Shown here: positions 16,022 to 21,912 of the stretch, in pieces
Layout: each line of letters starts with the position of its first letter
Numbering within the stretch: position 1 is the stretch's first letter
Assembly: GCA_964346495.1 (NCBI GenBank)
Contig: CAYFUW010000032.1
Location: forward strand, 1 to 21,912
Direction: 5' to 3'
Source of the DNA: JBGZFC01 sp964346495
GTDB lineage: Bacteria; Bacteroidota; Bacteroidia; Bacteroidales; Dysgonomonadaceae
Length of the DNA stretch: 21,912 bases
Position numbers and translations under genes: made by a program
Notes under the pieces: generated by a model
The model's input: only the letters and a program-made list of their open reading frames with translations
What the model was told of the DNA's origin: nothing
Database searches by the model: none

Positions 16022-16564
16022 ATGAATACAACCAATAAACAATTCGATGAGGTAATAGCCTTATGTAGAGAGGTATATGCTACAAAGCTAAAAGACTACG
16101 GTACATCGTGGCGCATAATGAGACCGCACTCTGTAACGGATCAAATTTTGATAAAAGCTAAAAGAATTCGTTCGTTAGAAATAAAAAAAGAGAGCAAGGT
16201 AAACGAAGGTATATTTCCGGAATATATCGGGATTGTAAATTATTGCGTTATCGGATTGATTCAATTGGAGTTGGGTTTTGCCGATGAGAAAGATATGGAA
16301 CCTGAAAAGGCTATCGAGTTGTATGACAAATATATTGAAAAATCCAAAAACTTGATGCTCGATAAAAATCACGACTACGATGAGGCATGGCGAATGATGC
16401 GTACAACTTCATATACCGATTTGATACTGATGAAAATTCAAAGAACCAAAGAGATAGAGGATAACGAAGGCAAAACATTCGCGTCGGAAGGAGTTGATGC
16501 GAATTATATGGATATGATAAATTACTCACTTTTTGGATTAATCAAATTGCACTTTGGTGAATAG
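16022..16564 (+). CDS. DUF1599 protein with two tandem domain copies
   Basis: This 180-residue soluble protein is built of two DUF1599 units (Pfam 'nucleotide modification associated domain 1'). Unit 1 is about residues 11-85 and unit 2 about 106-179. The shared motif K-x-x-D-Y-x-x-x-W-R-x-M-R appears as KLKDYGTSWRIMR (22-34) and KNHDYDEAWRMMR (115-127). Each is followed by a T-D-x-I/L-L-x-K helix and a closing N-Y-x-x-x-G-L-I-x-L segment. The biochemical role is not established; the Pfam name comes from genome-context predictions around modified-nucleotide systems in phages. No signal peptide or membrane segment is present. It is the first gene after a consensus promoter and ends 6 bases before the MauE-like gene, so it leads the operon. 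Confidence 0.85.
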   Translation: MNTTNKQFDEVIALCREVYATKLKDYGTSWRIMRPHSVTDQILIKAKRIRSLEIKKESKVNEGIFPEYIGIVNYCVIGLIQLELGFADEKDMEPEKAIELYDKYIEKSKNLMLDKNHDYDEAWRMMRTTSYTDLILMKIQRTKEIEDNEGKTFASEGVDANYMDMINYSLFGLIKLHFGE

Positions 16565-16570
16565 GAGCAG

Positions 16571-17860
16571 ATGAAAAACAGAAACATTATATCGGTTATT
16601 CTTGTTGAGCTATCGAGATTGATTATCGGCATTACATTCCTGTTTTCGGGATTTGTTAAAGCTGTTGATCCATTAGGTTTTACCTATAAAATTCAAGATT
16701 ATCTGATTGCTCTTGACTTGACGGCTCTGTTTTCGATGGCACTTCCTATGGCAGTTATAATGATAGTTGCCGAGTTTTCGATAGGAGTGTTCACTTTAGC
16801 AGGAATATATCGAAAACTGTCATCGATTGGGGCAACTCTGTTTATGGTTTTTTTCTTGCCGCTCACGTTGTGGATTGCAATAAAAAATCCGGTAGAAGAT
16901 TGTGGATGTTTTGGCGATGCATGGGTTATAAGCAACTGGGCAACATTCTATAAAAATATACTTTTAACTGTTTGTGCTGCTATATTGCTATTTAATTGGA
17001 AAAAGATAAAGCCTCTGTTTTCAAAACGTACAGCCTGGGCTGCCGCAATATTTGGAGTGGTTTTCGGAATCACTTTCTCTATTTACAATGTAGTCAATCT
17101 TCCTGTTTTCGATTTTCGTCCATATAAAATAGGAGAAAATATAGCAAACAATATGTATGTTGATCCTGCAAAAGCAGATCAGTTTGAAAACGTATTTATC
17201 TACAGCAAAAACGGTGAGGAGAAGGAGTTTACAGAAGAGAATTATCCATGGAATGATTCTACATGGGTGTTTGTCGATATGCAAACCAAGTTGGTAAAAG
17301 AGGGCGAAAAGCCTAAAATTGAGGATTTCTCAATTCATTTACTTTCGTTCGAAGATTTCGAAGATGATGAATTTGTAGTTGAATCTGTAGATATAACAGA
17401 GCAAATTTTGTATGATCCAACATACTCTTTTCTGATGATTGCGTACGATTTGAAAACGATGCGTACCAAACAGTTGGAGAACTTTAAGGAGATAAATCGT
17501 CTTTCGGATGAATATGGATATAACTTTTATTTAGTTACATCTTCTTCAACAGAGGAGATAGGAGATTGGGCGAAATCGGCAAGTGAACAGATTGATTTCT
17601 GCCATTCCGATGAACGCGAGCTTAAAACCATGATTCGCTCAAATCCGGGCTTAATGCTGATAAAAGATGGAAATGTAATAAACAAATGGGCAGATAATGA
17701 GGTGAAATTTGTTGCCGAAAAAGTTAAACAGAACAAGTTTTCGGAAATATTGACACCAAAAAGAAACTTTCCGACCACGCTGATAGTTATAATATTGTTG
17801 TTCGTGGTTCCATTGTTGATTATTAAGATTATAGATATTAGATTAGAAAAGAAAAAATAA
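16571..17860 (+). CDS. MauE/DoxX-like membrane protein with thioredoxin-like domain
   Basis: The N-terminal part (about 8-172) has five hydrophobic segments, near 8-28, 53-75, 85-104, 128-142 and 155-173. It carries the motif EDCGCFGD, with a cysteine pair at 111 and 113, typical of the MauE/DoxX group linked to periplasmic disulphide or redox chemistry. A soluble region (about 190-395) ends in a part resembling a thioredoxin fold (FLMIAYDLKTM, NPGLMLIKDGNVINKW) but has no CXXC motif; its only cysteine is Cys344. A last membrane helix (about 401-422) precedes a basic tail. Bacteroidota homologues sit beside tpiA in the same order. Electron transfer across the inner membrane is a reasonable guess but unproven. 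The gene begins 6 bases after DUF1599 and ends 22 bases before tpiA. Confidence 0.8.
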   Translation: MKNRNIISVILVELSRLIIGITFLFSGFVKAVDPLGFTYKIQDYLIALDLTALFSMALPMAVIMIVAEFSIGVFTLAGIYRKLSSIGATLFMVFFLPLTLWIAIKNPVEDCGCFGDAWVISNWATFYKNILLTVCAAILLFNWKKIKPLFSKRTAWAAAIFGVVFGITFSIYNVVNLPVFDFRPYKIGENIANNMYVDPAKADQFENVFIYSKNGEEKEFTEENYPWNDSTWVFVDMQTKLVKEGEKPKIEDFSIHLLSFEDFEDDEFVVESVDITEQILYDPTYSFLMIAYDLKTMRTKQLENFKEINRLSDEYGYNFYLVTSSSTEEIGDWAKSASEQIDFCHSDERELKTMIRSNPGLMLIKDGNVINKWADNEVKFVAEKVKQNKFSEILTPKRNFPTTLIVIILLFVVPLLIIKIIDIRLEKKK

Positions 17861-17882
17861 CCAATACAATATAAATATAGAT

Positions 17883-18638
17883 ATGAGAAAAAACATTGTA
17901 GCAGGTAACTGGAAAATGAATAACAACCTGCAAGAAGGATTGACCTTAGCAAAAGAATTGAATGCCAAATTGCAAGACAAAAATTTGAATTGTGAAGTAA
18001 TATTAGGAACACCATTTATTCATTTAGCGCAAGTGAGTGAGACTGTTGATTCAAATAAAATTAAAGTTGCAGCTCAAAATTGTGCCGATAAAGCTTCGGG
18101 TGCTTTCACAGGTGAAGTATCGGCAGAGATGGTGGCATCAACAGGTGCACAATATGTTATTATTGGACATAGCGAACGTCGTTCATATTATCACGAAACA
18201 CCGGAAATATTGAAAGAGAAAGTAAACCTGGCACTTGCAAACGGACTTATGCCGATTTTCTGTGTTGGTGAAGTTCTTGAGGAAAGAGAGCAGGAGAAAC
18301 ATTTCGAAGTTGTGAAATCACAAATCGAAAAATCTCTGTTTGAACTATCAGAATCAGATTTCTCGAAAATAGTTTTGGCTTATGAGCCGGTTTGGGCAAT
18401 TGGCACAGGTAAAACTGCTACTGCTGCACAGGCTCAAGAGATGCACGCGTTTATCCGCTCAGTTTTAGAAGAAAAATATGGCAAAAATATTGCCGAAAAC
18501 ACTTCAATTCTTTACGGCGGAAGCTGTAATGCATCAAACGCGAAAGAACTGTTCTCCAACAAGGATGTTGACGGTGGTTTAATTGGCGGTGCATCGTTAA
18601 GTGTTGACAAATTTATGCCGATTATTGAGGCGTTTTAG
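17883..18638 (+). CDS. tpiA: Triosephosphate isomerase
   Basis: The enzyme interconverts dihydroxyacetone phosphate and glyceraldehyde 3-phosphate in glycolysis and gluconeogenesis. The 251-residue protein is a full-length TIM barrel. The active site is complete: Asn9 and Lys11 in GNWKMN, His96 in IGHSERR, Glu168 in AYEPVWAIGTG followed by the flexible loop 6, and the phosphate-binding LYGGS (210-214) and GLIGGASL (232-239). The start MRKNIVAGNWKMN is canonical. It lies 22 bases after the MauE-like gene and 19 bases before the SPOR gene, as the third gene of the operon. No other glycolytic gene is present in the window. Confidence 0.97.
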   Translation: MRKNIVAGNWKMNNNLQEGLTLAKELNAKLQDKNLNCEVILGTPFIHLAQVSETVDSNKIKVAAQNCADKASGAFTGEVSAEMVASTGAQYVIIGHSERRSYYHETPEILKEKVNLALANGLMPIFCVGEVLEEREQEKHFEVVKSQIEKSLFELSESDFSKIVLAYEPVWAIGTGKTATAAQAQEMHAFIRSVLEEKYGKNIAENTSILYGGSCNASNAKELFSNKDVDGGLIGGASLSVDKFMPIIEAF

Positions 18639-18657
18639 TTGCTATATAAAGAGAGTT

Positions 18658-19164
18658 ATGAAATTTAATTTTAAAAATCAGGTAATTTTATTGATTCTAT
18701 TCGCTTTGTGTGCTCCATTGATGGCTCAAAACAATAAAGCAATCGTAGAAGAGCTAACAAAAGATTCACCCGGCAAAGGAGTGGTTAGAATCTATGAAGA
18801 TGAATCGATAAAACAGGTAGTCGGGCGAGAAATGGCACCGCCACGTACCGTCTATTCCACACAAGATGGTGCAGTGCAGTATGTGAAAATGCGCGGCTAC
18901 AAAATACAAGCCTTTTCGGGAAACAACCAGCGTACATCAAAAAATGAAGCCTATTACAAGCAGGGACTTGTAAGTTCATCTTTTCCACAATATGAGGCAG
19001 TTGTTACATTCGATTCGCCTTTTTGGCGTTTGAGAGTTGGCAACTTCAAGTCGAGAGAAGATGCAAATGAGGTAATGATGCAGATGAAAGCTGCTTTTCC
19101 TTCGTTTGGAAAAGAGATGTACATTGTTGTAGATGAGGTGAAAATTCCTGTCAACGAGCTTTAA
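18658..19164 (+). CDS. Secreted SPOR-domain protein
   Basis: This 168-residue protein has a signal peptide at about 1-23 (VILLILFALCAPLMAQ). A mature region follows, with a SPOR-like domain at about 77-160 (YKIQAFSGNNQRTSKNEAY, then FWRLRVGNFKSREDANEVM). SPOR domains bind glycan strands lacking stem peptides, which accumulate at division septa. The domain here ends with FPSFGKEMYIVVDEVKIP, a form common in Bacteroidota. The ATG at 18658 was chosen because it gives a clean signal peptide directly. An in-frame GTG at 18601 would add 19 residues, overlap tpiA and spoil the signal sequence. It lies 19 bases after tpiA and 12 bases before folE. A role in envelope maintenance or division is inferred from the domain alone. 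Confidence 0.88.
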   Translation: MKFNFKNQVILLILFALCAPLMAQNNKAIVEELTKDSPGKGVVRIYEDESIKQVVGREMAPPRTVYSTQDGAVQYVKMRGYKIQAFSGNNQRTSKNEAYYKQGLVSSSFPQYEAVVTFDSPFWRLRVGNFKSREDANEVMMQMKAAFPSFGKEMYIVVDEVKIPVNEL

Positions 19165-19176
19165 TAAATATAATAT

Positions 19177-19752
19177 ATGTCATCAGAAGAACTGGAAAAA
19201 AACAAAATAACTATTTCAAGCCACGTAAAAGAGATTATCTCGTTGTTGGGTGAAAACGTAGATAGAGAAGGCTTGGTTAAAACACCTGAACGTGTAGCTA
19301 AAGCTATGCAAACTCTTACTAGAGGTTATTGGCAAGATCCGGAAGAGATACTGCTCTCGGCACTGTTTGAAGAGGATTACAGACAGATGGTTATCGTGAA
19401 AGATATTAGTTTCTATTCACTTTGTGAACACCATTTACTGCCCTTTTTCGGGAAAGCACATGTGGCTTATATCCCCGACGGACATATTACCGGATTGAGT
19501 AAAATTGCACGTGTGGTTGATGTTTTCGCACATCGTCTGCAGGTGCAGGAACGTATGACTACACAAATTAAAGAGTGTATTCAAAATACGCTAAATCCGA
19601 TGGGTGTTATGGTGGTTATCGAGGCACAGCATATGTGTATGCAGATGCGTGGTGTGGAAAAACAAAACTCTATAACAACCACTTCCGATTTTACAGGAAT
19701 TTTCAATCAGCAAAAAACACGTGAGGAGTTTATAGCACTGATTAAACAGTAA
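19177..19752 (+). CDS. folE: GTP cyclohydrolase I
   Basis: FolE converts GTP to 7,8-dihydroneopterin triphosphate, the first step of tetrahydrofolate and other pterin pathways. The 191-residue protein has the full catalytic core. Zinc ligands are Cys83 and His86 in CEHHLLPF and Cys154 in EAQHMCMQMRG. Substrate-contact segments include LVKTPERVAKA, GLSKIARVVD and RLQVQERMT. The ending SDFTGIF...TREEFI is typical. It is the last gene of the operon, 12 bases after the SPOR gene, and a palindromic terminator begins 24 bases after its stop codon. No other folate genes are in the window. Confidence 0.96.
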   Translation: MSSEELEKNKITISSHVKEIISLLGENVDREGLVKTPERVAKAMQTLTRGYWQDPEEILLSALFEEDYRQMVIVKDISFYSLCEHHLLPFFGKAHVAYIPDGHITGLSKIARVVDVFAHRLQVQERMTTQIKECIQNTLNPMGVMVVIEAQHMCMQMRGVEKQNSITTTSDFTGIFNQQKTREEFIALIKQ

Positions 19753-19775
19753 GTTACTCAACTTCATATATTACT

Positions 19776-19817
19776 AAACTCGGGATGCGACCTCAAGTTG
19801 CATACCGAGTTTTATTT
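19776..19817 (+). terminator. Terminator after folE, also a repeat-family palindrome
   Basis: AAACTCGG (19776-19783) pairs with CCGAGTTT (19805-19812), and the inner ATGCGAC pairs with GTTGCAT around CTCAA, with a single-base mismatch between the two stem parts. The T-rich TTTTATTTAT follows. Its left half, reverse-complemented, matches the direct repeats at 20212 and 20237 in 18 of 21 positions. Confidence 0.8.
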
Positions 19818-19851
19818 ATGAGAATTGTCCAAAAGTTTGCGGAAATTTCTC

Positions 19852-19859
19852 TATTTTTG
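19852..19859 (+). promoter_or_regulatory. Candidate -7 box of the yggL-like gene
   Basis: TATTTTTG matches TAnnTTTG. Transcription would start near 19866, only about 8 bases before the ATG. The nearest TTTG (19836-19839) is too close at 12 bases, and TTG at 19825-19827 is somewhat far at 24, so the -33 element is uncertain. Confidence 0.4.
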
Positions 19860-19873
19860 TAAAAAACATTACA

Positions 19874-20188
19874 ATGAAAAAACGATTACGTAAAAAACTT
19901 CATTTAAAAGAATTTCAAGAACTGGGCTTTTCTGTTTATTGCACTTATTTATGTAAAACAAATGAAGAAGAAGAGAAGTTAATTTGGGATTTTATAGAAA
20001 TGATAGAGGATTTAAATTTATGCGTTGGTGGTGGATACGGAAATAATAATGATATGGACTATTTTGTGTCTTATTATGGTAGAGGTACTGTTACGCCAAC
20101 TGCAAGACAACAAGTAATTGATTGGTTGGAAAACGATGAGCGAATAACTTCCGTAAAAGCTAGTCAATTAATAGATGCATGGTATTAA
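19874..20188 (+). CDS. yggL: YggL family protein (DUF469)
   Basis: This 104-residue protein resembles Escherichia coli YggL, which associates with the 50S ribosomal subunit. The hallmark is the basic N-terminus followed by RLRKKLHLKEFQELGFSV, nearly the same as in YggL. The middle has a LIWDFIEMIEDLNL helix and a glycine-rich GGGYG turn. The end, QQVIDWLENDERITSVKASQLIDAWY, follows the family pattern of a helix then S-x-L-x-D-x-W. It is a single gene with a terminator before it and palindrome-derived repeats on both sides (19776-19812 and 20212-20258). The family is best known from Proteobacteria, so acquisition by transfer is possible but not shown. The exact role of YggL is not established. 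Confidence 0.85.
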   Translation: MKKRLRKKLHLKEFQELGFSVYCTYLCKTNEEEEKLIWDFIEMIEDLNLCVGGGYGNNNDMDYFVSYYGRGTVTPTARQQVIDWLENDERITSVKASQLIDAWY

Positions 20189-20211
20189 ATTATTAAAACT
20201 ACTTGGTATGC

Positions 20212-20258
20212 TACTTCAAGTCGCGTCCCGAGTTAATACTTCAAGTCACTTCCCGAGT
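20212..20258 (+). repeat. Two 22-base direct repeats related to the folE terminator
   Basis: Units 20212-20233 and 20237-20258 are identical at 20 of 22 positions; both start TACTTCAAGTC and end TCCCGAGT, separated by 3 bases. The shared 21-base core matches the reverse complement of 19778-19798 at 18 of 21 positions. The yggL-like gene therefore lies between inverted copies. The bases just before the first unit (about 20198-20211) weakly resemble the other half of the palindrome, so the first unit may be a decayed full copy. Confidence 0.7.
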
Positions 20259-20273
20259 AAAAAATAAAAAATT

Positions 20274-21912
20274 ATGATACACCAAATTATCCAATCCAAC
20301 GATACAATTTCATCTAACCACCGCGAGATAGAAATCTTACGTAAGCATTTCCCACAATGTTTTACCAACGAGGGAGCGTTTGATATTGACCTGTTTAAAG
20401 CAGAGATAGAGGAAAAAATAGATATTACCCACGAGGGTTACGACTTAAATTTTTTGGGTAAGAACTACGCCAAGCTCTTATCGAGTATGGATACTACGAC
20501 AGTTATTGTTCCCGATGAAGAGCATAACGCCCTGCCCGAAAATGCCGAAAGTCAAAACATCTATATTAGCGGTGACAATTTGGATGGACTTAAACATTTG
20601 CTGAAATCATACGCCGGAGCGATAAAGTGCATCTATATAGACCCGCCCTACAATACCGGAACTGACGGTTTTGTCTATAACGACCGCTTTACTTTTACTG
20701 CTGAAGAGCTTTCTGTAAAACTGAGCATTAGCGAAACGGAAGCCGAGAAAATTCTTGACCTTACGCGAAGAGGTTCTGCATCACATTCAGCTTGGCTTAC
20801 CTTTATGGCGTGTCGATTACAACTGGCACGCGACCTGCTGACCGATGATGGCGTGATTTTTATTTCGATAGACGATAACGAACAGGCAAACCTTAAACTG
20901 CTCTGTGATAGTATTTTTGGAGAAGAGAATTTTGTGGCAAAATTTGATTGGAGAAAAAAAACTGGTGCAAATGATGCAAAAGATATTGCAGTAATAACAG
21001 AAAGTATTTTGCTTTATGCTAATAATAAAGAATTCTCCGTAAAAAATGAAATTTGGAGGAGAGATATAGAATCAGTAAATGAAGATAGATATAAATTTTC
21101 TGATGAATTCGTTGATACGAGAGGGAAATATTATTATGATACACTTGATCGTGGTGGATTACAATATTCGGATTCAATGAATTTTGGCATTAAAGCACCT
21201 GATGGAGGTATGATTTATCCAAATGGACGTTCCAAATTTGCCAATGACGGTTGGATTTGGAAATGGGGACAAGAAAAAGTAAAATGGGGTATTGAAAATA
21301 AATTTTTAGAGTTTTTTAAATCAGAAAAAAGTGAAGGCTCTGCATATACAATTAAATATAAAGTATATCAAAAAGTAGACAATGAGGGAAATCCACGAAA
21401 GGAATTAGGTCGAGCATATTCAAATTTAATTACGACGCCTATTAACCAACAAGGTAATACGGATTTTTCAAGTTTATTTGATGGTAAAGTATTTTTTTCA
21501 AATCCAAAGCCTATTGGATTAATTCAATATTTATTGAAAACAAACAAAAATGAATCGAGTATCATTCTCGATTTCTTTTCAGGTTCAGCCACTACTGCTC
21601 AAGCCGTAATGCAGTTAAATGTTGAAGATGGTGGAAGTCGTCGTTATATTATGGTGCAGTTGCCCGAAGAAACACCGCCTAACAGCGAAGTTCGTAAAGC
21701 TGGTTACGATACGATAGACCAAATAGGAATGGAGCGCATTCGCCGTGCTGCCACAAAAATAAAATCAGAAACCGATGCCGATATCGACTACGGTTTTAAG
21801 CACTACACACTTGCCGAGCCCGATAGCAATACGCTTGATAAGATGGAAGTGTTTGACCCAAAAGCTATTTTTGCCGATGAAACTCTGCTTGATGCTTTCG
21901 GTAAATCTACCG
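20274..21912 (+). CDS. Type III restriction-modification methyltransferase (Mod), 3' end beyond window
   Basis: An open frame of 546 codons from the ATG at 20274 runs off the right edge with no stop. Motif IV, DPPYNTG (123-129), comes before motif I, DFFSGSATT (433-441), the order of beta-class adenine-N6 methyltransferases. The N-terminal part (SGDNLDGLKHLLKSY, then IKCIYIDPPYNTGTDGF) is typical of type III Mod subunits. The variable target recognition domain lies between the motifs (about 225-420). Its DNA is clearly AT-richer than the flanks: 13 G+C of 60 at 21301-21360, against 29 of 60 at 20821-20880 and 30 of 60 at 21661-21720. Motif I has SGSA where SGSG is usual. The partner restriction helicase (Res) gene is presumably further right. 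An A-rich leader precedes the start; no consensus promoter was seen. Confidence 0.9.
   Translation, partial: MIHQIIQSNDTISSNHREIEILRKHFPQCFTNEGAFDIDLFKAEIEEKIDITHEGYDLNFLGKNYAKLLSSMDTTTVIVPDEEHNALPENAESQNIYISGDNLDGLKHLLKSYAGAIKCIYIDPPYNTGTDGFVYNDRFTFTAEELSVKLSISETEAEKILDLTRRGSASHSAWLTFMACRLQLARDLLTDDGVIFISIDDNEQANLKLLCDSIFGEENFVAKFDWRKKTGANDAKDIAVITESILLYANNKEFSVKNEIWRRDIESVNEDRYKFSDEFVDTRGKYYYDTLDRGGLQYSDSMNFGIKAPDGGMIYPNGRSKFANDGWIWKWGQEKVKWGIENKFLEFFKSEKSEGSAYTIKYKVYQKVDNEGNPRKELGRAYSNLITTPINQQGNTDFSSLFDGKVFFSNPKPIGLIQYLLKTNKNESSIILDFFSGSATTAQAVMQLNVEDGGSRRYIMVQLPEETPPNSEVRKAGYDTIDQIGMERIRRAATKIKSETDADIDYGFKHYTLAEPDSNTLDKMEVFDPKAIFADETLLDAFGKST

Noticed and set aside
17527..18015. Minus-strand 162-codon frame with hydrophobic segments
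   Set aside because: It is antisense to the end of the MauE-like gene and the start of tpiA; its hydrophobicity comes from reading A-rich coding DNA in reverse.
18601..18657. GTG start giving the SPOR protein 19 extra residues
   Set aside because: It overlaps the tpiA 3' end and puts a polar, arginine-rich segment ahead of a clean signal peptide that begins at 18658.
20212..20258. Intrinsic terminator after the yggL-like gene
   Set aside because: The repeats resemble half of the folE terminator, but the matching arm is degenerate and no T run follows, so only a repeat is claimed.

Overview
The window is a piece of a chromosome from the phylum Bacteroidota, most likely order Bacteroidales. 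The evidence is a full-length SprA/Sov-type translocon protein of the type IX secretion system (T9SS), the Bacteroidota-specific family DUF4290, a DUF1599/MauE/tpiA/SPOR/folE block of the kind found in Bacteroidales, the 'HTSD' active-site variant of nucleoside diphosphate kinase, A-rich leaders without strong Shine-Dalgarno sites, and several matches to the Bacteroidota promoter -7 box TAnnTTTG. Most of the window is housekeeping and cell-envelope sequence. Accessory character appears only at the right end and in the intergenic repeats.

Layout. Positions 1-435 are non-coding: a terminator-like hairpin, a short tandem repeat and one copy (A) of a compound palindromic repeat. Positions 436-10438 carry a minus-strand cluster transcribed in the order cdd (cytidine deaminase), cinA, ruvA, sprA. 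Only 7 bases from the cdd start codon, a divergent plus-strand gene begins that encodes a secreted GH73 glucosaminidase with two LysM domains (10446-11417). A 131-bp nested palindrome (11486-11616) separates it from DUF4290, rimM and an orphan FecE-like ABC ATPase (11665-13836). Positions 13837-14377 are non-coding and hold copy B of the compound repeat, in inverted orientation to copy A, plus a perfect 22-bp palindrome. Next come ndk and a secreted M23 peptidase with a LysM domain (14390-15901).

A strong terminator then overlaps a consensus promoter that should drive a five-gene plus-strand operon: duplicated DUF1599, a MauE/DoxX-like membrane protein, tpiA, a secreted SPOR protein and folE (16022-19752). 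That operon ends in a palindromic terminator. Beyond it lie a monocistronic YggL-family gene (19874-20188), two direct copies of a sequence related to the folE terminator, and the first 546 codons of a type III restriction-modification methyltransferase (Mod) that runs off the window end. The central part of mod is much more AT-rich than either side.

How the genes fit together. Several products act at the envelope: SprA exports T9SS cargo across the outer membrane, the GH73 and M23 enzymes cleave peptidoglycan, and the SPOR protein probably binds it. The others are core metabolism or information processing: nucleotide salvage, Holliday junction branch migration, 30S ribosome maturation, glycolysis and pterin synthesis. 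No tRNA, rRNA, CRISPR array, transposase or intact insertion sequence was seen. The most interesting non-housekeeping signals are the repeat families, one of them with a compensatory base change in its hairpin, the bracketing of yggL by related palindromes, and the mosaic mod gene.
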